Shown one piece after another: positions 47,408 to 61,042 of a stretch of DNA of 64,000 bases (position 1 is the first letter of the stretch; every line of letters begins with the position of its first letter). The position numbers and the translations under genes are program-made. The notes under the pieces were generated by a model. The model had not been told where the DNA came from. It made no database searches and saw only the letters and a program-made list of their open reading frames with translations. The stretch covers positions 12,648,001-12,712,000 of the forward strand of contig CM059621.1 in the NCBI GenBank assembly GCA_030435675.1. Direction: 5' to 3'. The DNA comes from Steinernema hermaphroditum. Taxonomy: Eukaryota > Nematoda > Chromadorea > Rhabditida > Steinernematidae.

Positions 47408-47855
47408 ATGAAGCTCCTCATCGGTAAATGACTGTGTCTGTCGTCCCTCATCTTCTTCTTCTTGTAGCCCTGGCCGCTTTCTCCGTTACCGTAACCGCCC
47501 TTCCCATGAGCCACGTTAAATGCATTCCAAAGAAGCTAGATTTCGTCCGTCCCGAAGACTCACCCTGTGACCGTGACCCCCAAGGTGCCCAACTCATCGG
47601 TCCCCTTTAGATGACGCCTACAGTTCGTGTGGGATGTGTCTCGACCTCGTGGAGATAGTGCAGATCCACGAAGATTGCCACCGGCGGCACATCGCAAAGA
47701 AGCTCGACGAGAAGTGCGACTTCTACGCGCACACCGAGGTCCTCGACCAGATATGTCACATCTTTGTGGAGAGCGTGTACGAAGAGGTGAGCAAGCATAG
47801 AGAGCGAGAGCCGGCGAAACTCTGCAATAAACTCCTCGACTGCCAGTACGATTGA
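47408..47855 (+). CDS. secreted saposin-like protein
   Basis: Exons 47408-47423, 47468-47572 and 47611-47855 give 121 residues. A signal peptide MKLLIALAAFSVTVTA is split by the first intron after six codons, the same layout as the neighbouring saposin gene. The saposin-B module runs SSCGMCLDLVEIV, HEDCHRRHI, EKCDFY, QICHIFV, KLCNKLLDCQ. The second intron is either 38 bases (as given) or 26 bases (donor at 47585); both keep the frame, and 38 fits the other introns here better. AATAAA follows near 47949. Confidence 0.85.
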
Positions 47856-48512
47856 TCTACCGTATTACATTGCTTCGCAGAGGAGAGATGAAAAGAGATG
47901 GTTTATTGTTGTGTTTCGTGTACATAGATATGAAAAATTCTTTCTTGAATAAATGTTATGCTATGAATTGAATATTGATTCCTCCTGTTCAGCAGCCCAT
48001 GCTATCTTCTTCGAACTGATCACCCTCTACCTCCCTTGTTCCCTAACGACTCTCAATTGACTCTGAGAGCTGTGTAGTATAGTAACCTAGGACGGGCAGT
48101 GCCACTCCGTTCTCCGTCGCCAAGGAAGCGGAATCCATTCAGTACCACAATCTGCACTTTGTTTGGACGCTAGATATGCGAGCCAATATACATTACACTA
48201 CGACGAAACTTAATTATACGTGGGGAAAATTATCCAAGGTTTCAAACCATAGCAATACGGTTCCGTACAGGTTGCTGTGCTCCCTCTGTAGTACCAATTC
48301 ATTTGGCGAATCGATAAACACGTTCATCTACTCTTCGTTTCCAGGGGAGTTCTCATTTATTCATTACACATACACGTTTAAATGCCTCAAGTGAACCAGA
48401 AAACGTAGATGGGCACACATATCGTCCGTAGTTTCACCATGAGATTTTACACTTGGTGTTACCAGATTATCTATGATTTTTACGTCAACGTCGAAATCCT
48501 CAAAGGAGTAGA

Positions 48513-48579
48513 GCAGATCAGTAGGAGAATAAACATACGGATTAGCATAAAGCTAATGTTTATTCTCCTACTGATCTGC
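48513..48579. repeat. strong inverted repeat (hairpin)
   Basis: The left arm GCAGATCAGTAGGAGAATAA plus AC is complementary to the right arm ending at 48579 over 22 bases without mismatch. After a six-base bulge ATACGG six more pairs (ATTAGC/GCTAAT) close a five-base loop. This is far more symmetry than expected by chance. Confidence 0.85.
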
Positions 48580-48604
48580 GGATATGCCAAGCAATCCACT
48601 AAAA

Positions 48605-48735
48605 GTTCGTCACAAGCTCTTCTGGGCTAGACGAGCCAGATCGCCAGGCTCCCAAAAAATGGAAGTGCAACCCACACGCCTTTCTTTTCACCAGCCATTA
48701 AAATCTTCTAACCCAGGAGAGCTTGTGACGAACAT
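48605..48735. repeat. inverted repeat pair flanking ~90 bp
   Basis: GTTCGTCACAAGCTCT at about 48605-48620 is found as its reverse complement at about 48718-48733 (AGAGCTTGTGACGAAC). It may mark the ends of a small non-autonomous element. Confidence 0.6.
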
Positions 48736-49106
48736 CTCCTTTCCTTGGCCCTCCACTTCATCCAAGGCAGCCAGCCTCCCCTTACCCTCTGTCCCACTCA
48801 ACCTCAAACGCCTTGCGGCCGACGATTAACATAAAAACAGAGCATTCCGCGAGACAATCGCTTTTCGGCGAAGGTGTGCGAACGGAGTTTTCCAATTTGC
48901 ATTCGCTGGCGGCCGAGCGAAAACACGAATTGCACTCGTGAGGACATAATAGGTCCCAGGCAGCCGCCACGGGCACATAGCAACCCCGGGCTGCCTGGAT
49001 ACGCGACGCCACTCTCCTCCACTCTCCTTCTTCGCTTTCCCGTCGAATTCGTTTTCGTCGCCGCAAGCGCCTTAAGGAGATCCGTTTATCCGCCAAATCC
49101 ACTGGG

Positions 49107-51199
49107 ATGGCTTCAGGTGAGCGATGTTTGTGTCCTTGTCACCTTCGCTGTCCGTCCTTCGTCTGGCTGTGCGCCCGCTTCTTCCGCATGCCTAACCGAT
49201 TCCAGAGCTGTTCAATTTCCGCAATATCTTCACGAGGCAGCAGAGGACGGCGGCCAAGACGGCCACTTCGACCTCAAGCTCTTCACAGTCGTCGAAGAAG
49301 TCCTCTGGAAGCACAGGCCAGAGCCAGTTCTGGTCAAATCCTCGGAAAGATTCCTCCCAGAAAGTGAAGAACCCCTTCGGGAAGGAGGATCACGGTAATC
49401 AGAGTCATTCCGTAGTGAACATGTGATTTCGCATGTACTTTCCTTTCGCATGACTCTCTCTCGTTTGGCCTGAGGTCCACAGAGCGTTCTAGATCAATAC
49501 AATGTGGCTGAAGAAACGTTCCCATGCGCGACCTGCGGCCGACGCTTCATCAAATCGAGCTTGGTGAGTCAGTTACCGTACCCCTCAGTGGTCGTAAATC
49601 CCATTCCCCGCCAATGCTGTTTACGAACCCCGTCTCCGTATGGAGTCCATTTTCTCCCCAAAACGAATTAGTTTTCCCTGCACCTGCCAGGATTCGTTCT
49701 CCATGACAACCCGAAGCCCGTTAAGCGCCACCAGTTTAGGACAAGCACGAGCCTGCCTGCGGGCGACTCTCCAATCTGAGCCGAAAGAAGTTCGACTCGG
49801 GGAAGCAGAGGGCCGACGGCTCCGATGTCACCCTGCAGGGGGTCCGCAAGGCGGCCAAAGAGAGGGAAAAGGTACGGGGCGCAGCAAAAGGGATAGAAGG
49901 AAAAGAACGACTTCCAGATGGGAGGCAGTTTCCCGAGGCCGAAGACCAGCTGGAGGGAGAAGCACACGAACTTCATCTCAGCGGTGGCGTCGTCGAAACA
50001 AGTGGAGTATGCCCTGAAGAGTGGCGCGCCCCTTCCACCGCCTCCGAAAACTTCAGTTCCAAGTGGTGAGTGCGTCTTTGGTCTTTTGAATCACCTGCTT
50101 GCAGTGATTGTCGTGTGTTTGTCCCTTGTTGAGTAACGGTGTTCTTGAGGGACGACTCTGAGTTACTCATTCCCAACCTCCTTCTTTGTTGGGGAGTGTA
50201 CAAGGGGGTCCAAAAAGGATACCCTTCTATCTTTGAATGGTTGACAATCAACCGTTGAAAGATAGTTGCAACGCTGAATGGCTGAGATGCGTTTACTAGA
50301 GAGACAGAAGTCTAGAAAGTGAAGTGACTTTCCAGACTGTCTGTCTTGATATTCTTTTTCGCCCATCCTTTCAAAGAGGGGACCTGTAGCACAGGCTCCA
50401 CCTCCAAACTACCGTACTCCTTCAGCTAAAACTCAAATTTCTTGCGGTCTCAGTTCCCTGCATGTAACCGTCCTTGTTGTTAGTGTACCTAAACATGGGC
50501 AGCGACGATGGCATCCGGTGCTACTCGTCCCTGAGCGGGGCCCTGTTGCCCCCCTCGACGAGCGGCGAAGTGGCGGCTGCTTCCACGCCCTCCTGTAAGT
50601 TTCGCCGAACGCTTTCGTCCTCCTCCGTTGCATCCGCGCTCCGCCGTGTCTTCTGACTCGGCTGCGCTTTCAGATTACGTCCAGTGTGAGTACTGTGGCC
50701 GCAACTTCAACCAGAACGCCGCTGAGCGGCACATTCCCTTCTGCCGTGAGCAGCAGATGCGCAACCGGAGGAGCACGTCACACAGCCGCGTCTCCCACAC
50801 ACCCGCCAGCAAACCCGTAAGGCGCCTCCTTCCCTTCGAATCCTCCGCTCCTTCCAGAAGACAGCCCAGAGAAGCAGCAGCTCCACTCGGCCTCCGCTTC
50901 CTCCCGCCGGAGGACAAGGAGCCGCGCCCTCCAACGGAGGCACGGGACACAACTTCCGTGCGAATCGGCCTCCGAGTCGTCGATCTTCGAACGATCGCGC
51001 CGAAACGGCGAAGAGTCGCGCAGGGGGCCAGAGGTCTTCGCTTCCAACTTCGTCTTCCAGGAGAAGCACCTCGGCGCCGCGGACGTCGCAGTCGCCTTCA
51101 CGGAGCCAGCTGAAGACGCCGTAAGTGGAGCGAGTCACTGGATACCGTTTCACCGAGACTAATCCGAGTTTCAGCACTCCCGTCCGTCTTAAACGTTAA
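49107..51199 (+). CDS. C2HC zinc-finger protein of the ZC2HC1 type
   Basis: Exons 49107-49116, 49206-49411, 49483-49563, 49740-49871, 49918-50065, 50484-50594, 50674-50816, 50858-51120 and 51175-51199 give 372 residues. The first C2HC finger is rebuilt across an intron: FPCATCGRRFIKSSL joined to DKHEPAC. It is followed by the family's KKFDSGKQR and TSWREKHTNFI segments and GAPLPPPP. The second finger is VQCEYCGRNFNQNAAERHIPFC. A Ser/Arg-rich disordered tail ends the protein. Family members are linked to cilia and sperm in animals, but their biochemistry is poorly known. The exon-2 donor at 49412 (GTAGTG) was chosen over GTAATC at 49395 because only it keeps the frame into the finger. Confidence 0.85.
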
Positions 51200-51631
51200 C
51201 ATCACCGCACTTCCCTGTCCAAATGTCCATTTGTCCGCTTAGCTTCTTGTGTTCTTGTTCGTTTCTAAATGTCAGAGTTGATCCACCTTCAGTGCGCATA
51301 ATGGGATCGAGAAGCCTCCGAAGTCATCCGCCAACTATGGCTACCAAAAACCACCCAAAACGTCGTCCACTTCGAAACCCCCGCAGACGTCTTCTTCGCG
51401 CCCTCCACGAACGGCAACCCGAGTGACAACCACGATGTCCTCGGAACGATCGAAGAGTCGAGGACGAACGGGCCAAGCGACGAGAGGAGGAACGAGATGA
51501 GGCGCCCCGTTAAACGCGTAGCAAAGGGGTAACACTTCCAAAGAGATAAACTAAAAAACAAAACATTTATTACTGGTGTACAAAATGTGACAAAGTGAAA
51601 ACCTAACAAACATAACAACAGACCCACAACT
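51200..51631. other. spacer between convergent genes
   Basis: Contains the 3' ends of the ZC2HC1-like gene and of the dynamin gene on the other strand. No further feature is seen. Confidence 0.4.
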
Positions 51632-54219
51632 TCAGCATTCCGAGCGGATGCTTTCGATCTTCTCGAAGACTTTCATGACGTTCTTGCAAAGCCTCATCTG
51701 CTCCATGCACGCCTGGCGCTCTGTCGCCACAGAAGGGTCCTCTTCGTGCAACTTCTCTGCTTCTATCAGCAGCTCCGACGGCAATTCAGTAGTGAAAAAG
51801 TCGATTTGCTTGTCGATCATCATGGCGACAACGATCTTCGGGACGATGGAACGCAGCGTCTTCACAACGATCTCCATGTACTCATGGACCATCTGGCGGA
51901 CAAGCTCCACTTGTGAGACCACAGAGCTGTCGGATATCACATACTCTTCAATGACCGTGCCATCGTCCTAAATGAATCGACCGTATTACAACCTTAGCTC
52001 GCACCGACAAACCTCGATCCTAGGGTCGCCTTTCCGGAAGTAAAATCCAGCGCTCACAAATGCGTTGAACCATTTGTAATTGTCGGCTTCCGTCAAATTG
52101 TGTTTGATTGTTTTGGACTCATCAACATGGCGTCTAAACATATGTACCGTCAGGGAAATATATGCGGCTGTGGTTATTACCGTCCTTCGGGAATGAATTC
52201 CAACCTTTTATATCCATTTACTCCCTTGATAGTTCGCAGGAGGGCGTTGGAAAGTTTTACTTTGAAATTCTCCCATTCAGTCATTTGATATTCGGTCCGC
52301 GTGATGATTACACGCTTTTCATGCTCGTGGCCATTAAGTTCAAAGGAAACATTACTTTGATCGAGGAGCACATCATCGTTGTTGAACTTCCTGCAACGGA
52401 TTTACATTCGAATAGCCAGTGAGCGCACTTGACTTACGCTCCCTGCAAGTCCTTGTGCTTTGTCTCCATGTACGACTTTTCCAGGTGAATGAGTAGATCA
52501 ATCTGCGACTTTGCTTTCTTTGTATTTTCTTCAAGGAAATCAAGTGATAGCTGGGAGGCGAAACGCTCCATCATAGGAAATTGTGACATCTAAATAAGAA
52601 GCAATTTAAACGCATTAGCTCGTCAAGCACTAACCATTTTGAACAGCTTTCTGATCGTTTTCTTCAACTCGTCGTAGACCTTCTCGACCACGTCATGGCA
52701 AGGCACCACAAGGCGCTCCACTTGCCACTGGATGACGGTTTCGAAAGCTTTCGCCGGAGTAAAAAAACCAGCCCTGAAGAAAGTAATGAATGCTTAGTAA
52801 GATTTGCGACACACTCACCGAAGACCGTTCGTGTTTCGAATAGCTGTCAGGATCGTTCGACGGAATTCGACCTCAACTATCTCAGAATTGCGTTCCGTAT
52901 TTTTTTTAAAGTCTTTTTCGAACAAGTTCTTGATGATATGTCCGATGCACGGCTTCTTCATTTCAACGGTTCCCAAGCGCGTGGACACATCACCCATGGT
53001 CTTCTCGAACTCTTCCTTGACTTTGGCTGACATTGACAAAATTAACTTGTTGAAGCTGACAGCGTTTTCAGGCTTCTCGTGGTAGCGTTTTAACTCGACA
53101 TCCAAGGTGATAAGCGACTCCTGGATATTGGTACGGAGTCCTGGCAGCACAGTCTTGATGTGGTGTGTAAGCTGTTCGTTGAGGTATTTCTGCAGGAAGG
53201 ATGTTCCGTGACGATTGGCCATATGTCTGTAGGCGTGGTGCTTCTTGAAAAAGCTGCGTTCCGACTTTAGCGCCTCACCGAGACTTTTCTGCCCGTCAAT
53301 GTCCTTCTGCGAGCGATTGACAACACCGATGTAGCCTAAAAATAGAGTCAAAAAGTACTCAAACCACCTATGAAATTACCGCGCTTTAAAGGAAGCGTTT
53401 TGTTCTCAAGAATACCCCGCGCATCGGTTCCTTCGTCCATGAGATCCAGTTTTGATAAGACGCCAATAGTGCGACGACCGTCCGGATCAACGCTACGAGC
53501 CAACTTTATAGCGTCTGAAGTTGCGATGTCCGTGTTAGCTGGAGTGACTGCCAGTATAAGAGAATTCTCTTTTCCGATGAACGACATGATCATTTCCTCC
53601 GTGCGCTGTTCGATGTCCTCGGGTTGATCGCCCACGGGAATTCTGATCATTCCCGGAAGATCCACCAGAGTCAGGTCCAGTACTACAAAAGGCAGAATAT
53701 TATTGGTACAGCAGAGTGATGTTACCATATGGCGAGTAAATCTTGAGGTTGATGGGAACATCCGAAATGCCTTTGTTCTTCCCAGTCAATCGTTCAGTCT
53801 CTTCCTCAATTTCACGGCGAACGTCATCGAAATTTTGGAAGCGATCTCCCGGTCTGTGAATGAACTCCGCGAACTCTTCTAAATGAGCACCATCATATAA
53901 GCGAAGAGCCTTTTGAATTCGCTACCTTCCTGGCTGCGAACCAATTGCAGAACAAGAGGACGACGGGTGACGATTCCGGAACCACGAGGGAGAAACTCCC
54001 TGCCTACGAAGTTTTCCAAAACCGACGACTTTCCTGCGCTCTGGGAGCCAACGACGACGATCTGTGGAAGATCAAAACTGATCGGCTTGCTGGCCTTTGC
54101 AAAGAAATCCTACATAACGCGAAAACTGAGCAAAAGCGCAAAGTGGACAATTCACTTACTTGAATTTCATTGACCAGCGGGATCGCGTGGCGCATCACAC
54201 TTTCTTCAGAAAGAGACAT
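51632..54219 (-). CDS. dynamin-family GTPase lacking the proline-rich tail
   Basis: About ten minus-strand exons encode roughly 720 residues that shape and cut membranes. The GTPase domain is complete and dynamin-like: GSQSAGKSS (41-49), [32 protein letters not shown]. The stalk continues through [14 protein letters not shown] to [11 protein letters not shown]. Where classical dynamins have a PH domain, about 110 residues follow without its usual glycine-tryptophan opening; only the last helix ([17 protein letters not shown]) resembles one. The GTPase-effector region ([23 protein letters not shown]) ends the protein at IESIRSEC, with no proline-rich domain. The sequence favours a diverged paralogue of classical dynamin rather than DRP1. 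The start follows CTAATTTTAG by 15 bases. Confidence 0.88.
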
Positions 54220-54835
54220 TTAAGCCGATTGTGACTAAAATTAGAGATTAAAGTAGATAATATTAATTCGATTCACGACGCGCACGCAACCAGGACAGAA
54301 CGAAAGCGAACTACGCCCAAAAAGCAGAGAGGCGTGCGAAGTAACTCCTGTCCGTAGCAAGAATTTACCGAAATTGAACAGAAAGCCGACGAAAAACTAA
54401 CGAAAACGGCAACTTGGTTCCCACACAACGACCAATCTCGATTCACCCACGTTGCATGAATGACAGCTCCGATGCAGCACCACCACACTCTGTCGAAATC
54501 CAACGAACCAGCGGATGGTGCAGGCTGCACAACAAACAAAGATCGTTTTAGGACTACTTTCACTTGAATCAGCCCGTTTGTAACTTTCGAATTCTGTCAT
54601 TATTGGATGTTAAAATTCGGAGCGCTACGTACACGTAGCTCGAATTCATCCGTCAACACCCCATGGTCGTCCTAGTGAATTTTCCTCCTCTACAAGACGC
54701 TGCACAGAAAACAGGTGATCCTCATTACAAGGATGCGCCAACAGGTCGTTTTAAGAACCACGGTCTTAAAAAAACATAGTTTTAGGACCCCGGGCGTGGA
54801 GTAAAGTGGGGCGGGGGGGGGGTAAAGTCATAGTG

Positions 54836-55455
54836 AAGTGGGCTTCCCTACAAGATGCCGCGAAAAAAATACGCGATCGTCATTACAGGTATGGGTCAAA
54901 ACGTTGAAGTGAAGTAGGAGGTTTAGCGTGTGGTCCCGCAACGATCTCCCTCAATGGCAGGAAACTACGGTAGATTTACATAAAATGACCTGTCTACCCC
55001 TTTTTCCTTGGCCGGGGGGGGGTAAAGGGGGGTCTAATCAATAGAGCTCGCCTAGCTCTATGCAGCAGTACATCGAAATTACTACGTTTCATTGTTGTTT
55101 TTAGCCTAAGATGGTCAGATTCATTGGAAATCCTTCATAGGTTTCTTAACCTCACAAGTTTTGAATGTGGATTTTCCGCCTCTAGAAGATGCTGCAGAGA
55201 AAAGACGTGATGGTCATTATAGAAATTGGACAAAAACTGAAAATAAGTAAATGTGGTCCCGCAACGATATCCCTCAATGGCAGGAACATACGGTAGAATT
55301 GCAAAATTGGCCAGTTTACTTCATTTTCCTTGGCTGGGGGGGGGAGTAAAGTAGGGTCTAATCAATAGAGCTTGCTTAGCTCTATGCAGCAGTACATCGA
55401 AATTACTATGTTTCATTCCCGGTTTTGGCCTAAAAGGTTGACTTTTGTGGAAAAA
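54836..55455 (+). repeat. tandem direct repeat, period about 324 bp
   Basis: Two adjacent copies share GTGGTCCCGCAACGAT (54929, 55253), TCCCTCAATGGCAGGAA, a G-tract and GGTCTAATCAATAGAGCT (55031, 55355), all offset by 324 bases. A partial copy precedes them at about 54678-54735. Both copies hold the small palindrome AGAGCT(C/T)GC(C/T)TAGCTCT. No coding capacity. Confidence 0.85.
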
Positions 55456-55509
55456 TCGTCAATTTGCCTTATGTTTTGCAATATGATCGTTTATCAAGCC
55501 ACGTACTGT

Positions 55510-55660
55510 CGGGTAGACCCCTTGATGCCTGCCCCAGCCGAGAAAAAAGGCCATTTTTACTGTAAACTGCCCACAAATCCACCGTATTTTACACTCCCAC
55601 GCGACCGTCGCGGTACATTGTGAATTCAGGGATTTCGTTGCGGGACCACAATCGACCCAC
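55510..55660 (-). repeat. inverted third copy of the 324-bp repeat
   Basis: On the minus strand from 55660 this reads GTGGTCCCGCAACGAAATCC, then further on ATACGGTGGA, GGCAGTTTAC, CTCGGCTGGG and GGGGTCTA, the same order as in the two direct copies but more diverged. The cluster is therefore a direct pair plus an inverted relative. Confidence 0.7.
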
Positions 55661-56109
55661 CTTTTGCCCACCCCTGTTTGGCGATGAACAGATTCTCCCC
55701 TTTTTTGGGAATGATCGGCAAGGGCCGAAAGGACAAAAAAGAAGCGATGCTTCTTGTTCCAGCATCAGCATAACAACACATGGCTTAGAATGCGTTTAAG
55801 CGCTATTTCGAAGTTGCATCCATCAAAATTTCGGTTTTGTACTGGTGTTTCAGTGCAGAATTCTACGGCTTGAGTGCAAATCGAAGAATTTTAGGTGGTG
55901 CCACATCATGAATGAGGTTCTAATCCCTACTTCAAGGCACACGGATTCACCCGGGAATCAGTTCTCGTCAAATCTCTCTTCTCAATTCTGGCATAGCCTC
56001 ATGACATCTGTTTCAACAGACGCCAGTGTCACAAGCATCGCTTTGTTTCGTCTTCCCTCCTATATTTACTTATTTAGCGCCAGTTTTCATTTCACACTTC
56101 CCGCATATC

Positions 56110-57279
56110 ATGCAGCCGCAATCACCTTCGGCTACCGTAATCCATAGTACTCTCACGGAACCTCCGAAGAAGAAGTGCCGGCGCTGTCTTAATGACAGCC
56201 TGGACCGTTTCCACATGATCTTCCAGAGTCCCCTGGAGACTGTTGAATATCGGAAGGACGCAAAGAGTCTCTATCTTTTCCAGTGCTTTAACGTCGATGC
56301 TCTGATCGGCTCGGGCTCCTTCGGCGACGTGCTCGCAGTCACCGCGAAGAGTTCAGGACGGCAGTCGGCCGTGAAGATCGCCAAGAAGGAGGTGCGCCTC
56401 TCGAAGTACGATGAACAGCTCAGGGAGGTCAGAGTTCACCAGTCGATCCAGCCCCACGAGAACGTGGTCCGTTTCGAAGGCGCCTGGTTCGAGGCGCGGC
56501 TCCTCTTCGTACAGACCGAACTCTGCGTCTCCAACCTGGCCGTCTTCCGCAAGTCGCCTCTCTTCTCGACGGGCGTTCTTATCCACGCCGTCCACGACGT
56601 TGTCGCCGGGGTGCACCACCTCCACTCCGGCGGAGTTCTCCACGTCGATCTGAAGCCCGAGAATGTTTTCGTCACCGAGAAGGGCGTCTGCAAGATCGGA
56701 GACCTCGGAATCGCCGTTCACGTCGGCGAAGTTCTCCCGAAGGACTTCCACGGCGACGGTCGCTATCTTTCGCTGGATCTTCTGAACGGCACCCCGTCGA
56801 CGAAGACCGACGTCTACAGCCTTTCGATGACACTTTTGGAGATTTCCCTGGGGATTGACCTCCCTTCTGACTTCTCCGAACGGAAGAAGCTCCGCTGCAG
56901 CACGTCCCTGAGGGAGCGGCTGAGGATCCTCGGGAGATTGGAACTCTTCGCTGTCATCAGGCCCGGTCTCTCCTCGAACCCTTCGAAGCGACCCGAAGTG
57001 GCCGACATGCTTTCTCTGAGCCAGGCGCTCTTTTCTCGCTATGGCGCCCGTCCTGACATCAGCTGGGCTGGAGGAACGAAGATGTCTGCGTTTTCCGTCA
57101 TCAATCGCCTTCCTCCGCCGAGTCGGACGCCTCAGAAGCCGAGTCCGAAGGCGATGGACACCTTCGCGACGCCCGACTTCGAATGGTCTCCGAAGACGAG
57201 CGCCAGGACCGAGCCTCGAACGAAGTTCTCCAGGGTCCGAAAGATTCCTTTGAAGTGGAGCCACCTGAACGGCGACTGA
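56110..57279 (+). CDS. intronless WEE1/MYT1-like protein kinase
   Basis: A single exon of 389 residues. The catalytic domain has GSGSFGDV (67-74), AVKIAKKE (Lys89), HVDLKPENVF (Asp180) and KIGDLG (Asp198), with GDGRYLSLDLL where the activation loop ends. The Lys-Pro-x-Asn catalytic loop, the GDLG variant of DFG and the GDxRYL motif mark the WEE1/MYT1 family, which phosphorylates the inhibitory tyrosine/threonine of CDK1. There is no membrane segment as in MYT1. The C-terminal tail has several Ser/Thr-Pro sites (SRTPQKP, KPSPKAM, EWSPKT). The start at 56110 was taken as the first ATG next to kinase-like sequence; the frame is open for 84 more bases upstream. In this intron-dense window the lack of introns suggests retrocopy origin. 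Confidence 0.88.
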   Translation: MQPQSPSATVIHSTLTEPPKKKCRRCLNDSLDRFHMIFQSPLETVEYRKDAKSLYLFQCFNVDALIGSGSFGDVLAVTAKSSGRQSAVKIAKKEVRLSKYDEQLREVRVHQSIQPHENVVRFEGAWFEARLLFVQTELCVSNLAVFRKSPLFSTGVLIHAVHDVVAGVHHLHSGGVLHVDLKPENVFVTEKGVCKIGDLGIAVHVGEVLPKDFHGDGRYLSLDLLNGTPSTKTDVYSLSMTLLEISLGIDLPSDFSERKKLRCSTSLRERLRILGRLELFAVIRPGLSSNPSKRPEVADMLSLSQALFSRYGARPDISWAGGTKMSAFSVINRLPPPSRTPQKPSPKAMDTFATPDFEWSPKTSARTEPRTKFSRVRKIPLKWSHLNGD

Positions 57280-58029
57280 CTTTTTATTTTTAATTAGGAA
57301 CCTTCGATAAATGTTTCTGGACAGGGCCATCCTGAGAGTATCTTCATTTGGGGTTACACACACATCTCACCACCGTCGTTCTAAACTTGTTGTTGTCTGG
57401 AAGGCGCATCAGTGGTGATTTATGGAAGGGAAAAGGGGAAAACTGGACAAACTTTGGTGTTGACTTTGGACTTCCTGAATGTCTCTCCTACGTCTAGGGA
57501 CTGAAAAAGAACCTTCCCCATAGCGGGCTCTCCTCTTGCCTCCTCCAGTCAAAACATCGCCGCGACTTCGAACATCTTACCATTTTTATTGCCTTATCGA
57601 TTTAATCCTATGTTCCTCTGCGTGTCCCAACCTCCGACGCATCGCCTCCACTTCCATAAAATCTCCGTTAGCGATGCGATCACATCATACACGTCCAACG
57701 CACATCGAAAGGCCCTAACCGTTTTTGTTTATTCGTAAACAAGCAAACAATCCCTATCCGATACCCACCGGGCTACCCTCGGCCAGCTTACCCAAAACAA
57801 GCCCCCCGCTTCGCGGCAACCTTATCACCGCTTCTTTCGGCGGTACGTGCACTTTCGCGTCGTCTGCCGTCGCCCCCTCCGCCTCTAATCAGCGATCGCT
57901 CTTTGCAGCGCGATCGGCGGCGCTAAAAGGGCCAAAGTATTTTCCATTTTGCGCTGCGACGAGCGACGCGCCGACGGTGTTTCCGCCCGTCTTTCGCACT
58001 TTGGGACGATCTGCAGACGAGGAAGAGGC
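57280..58029. other. intergenic spacer
   Basis: A 750-bp gap between kinase and HPPD genes. C-rich in its right half; no exon or repeat that I can support. Confidence 0.4.
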
Positions 58030-60153
<2,124 letters not shown>

Positions 60154-61042
60154 GGGAGCGCGGGTTTTGATTGGCATAATATGAATTGTCTTTGGTGTTC
60201 TATTTAGTAATAAAAGTATCAGATCTGAAGATATTTTTGTCTTGTACATCTCTCCACGTTCTGATCCGACCACTCGGATTCGGCTGTGGTTATCAAAAAA
60301 GGAAATTGAAGTGGCTCAAATATTTGAATCCCAAGTGGGAGATAAAGGGTCATTTTCAACATGAGTGGCACGACGGAGTACACGACCAATATTTATCGGG
60401 AACGCACTAGAGCATGAACTAGATTGGGAACGCCTTATGATTAATTGAAGATTGGAATTGAAAATGTGAAGAAAAATCGAAAAAGAAGGTAAAAGAAAAA
60501 ACACGCCCTATAAATAGGGAACTGTCTAGGTACGGCAAAGGGAAATTATAACCTGCCCTCAAAACCACATTCTCTGTAGTAAGTAATAAGCAAGGAGAAA
60601 AGTGATCTGTGAATATGCTGGTCAACGTGAGCAGGAAACCTATTTAACACTAGGATATGGAGAGTCACCATTCCTAAACGTTTAAAAAAATCGTCCACCT
60701 TTTTTAAAAGAAACGGAACTGTCGTTATAAACGTCTTAAAGCATAGGACCATTCTGGGCCGTGGAACTTTTAAATTATATCGGACCTCCAATGAACAGAA
60801 AAATGTACTTTCCTGTCTATCGTACCTTTTTTATAACAGCAAACAGATAGCACACAATAAAAAGGGGCAATTATCATCTCTTTCGATATTTTTTCTTTCC
60901 CTAGGACAGCCCCCAAGACTTCTTTTTTTGTTCTCATCATATAAAAACGTTGTACCACCACGAAGAAAGCACAGAGCGCGTCGACTGTAGTCGCAATTCC
61001 GCAAACTTCGATCGATCGAAGGCGCTCTTCTTCTTCACGGCA
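60154..61042. other. AT-rich intergenic region
   Basis: Contains the HPPD 3' UTR and the upstream region of the thioesterase gene. No exon or structured element is supported. Confidence 0.4.

Larger units (their letters stand above)
47856..49106. other. gene-free region with foldback sequences
   Basis: No coding exon was supported. It contains a near-perfect hairpin at 48513-48579 and an inverted pair around 48605-48735. The last 200 bases should hold the promoter of the ZC2HC1-like gene. Confidence 0.45.
54220..56109. other. 1.9-kb intergenic region with a repeat cluster
   Basis: No gene seen. It holds the 324-bp tandem repeat and an inverted third copy, with poly-G tracts at 54821-54831, 55012-55022 and 55337-55345. 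Confidence 0.6.
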
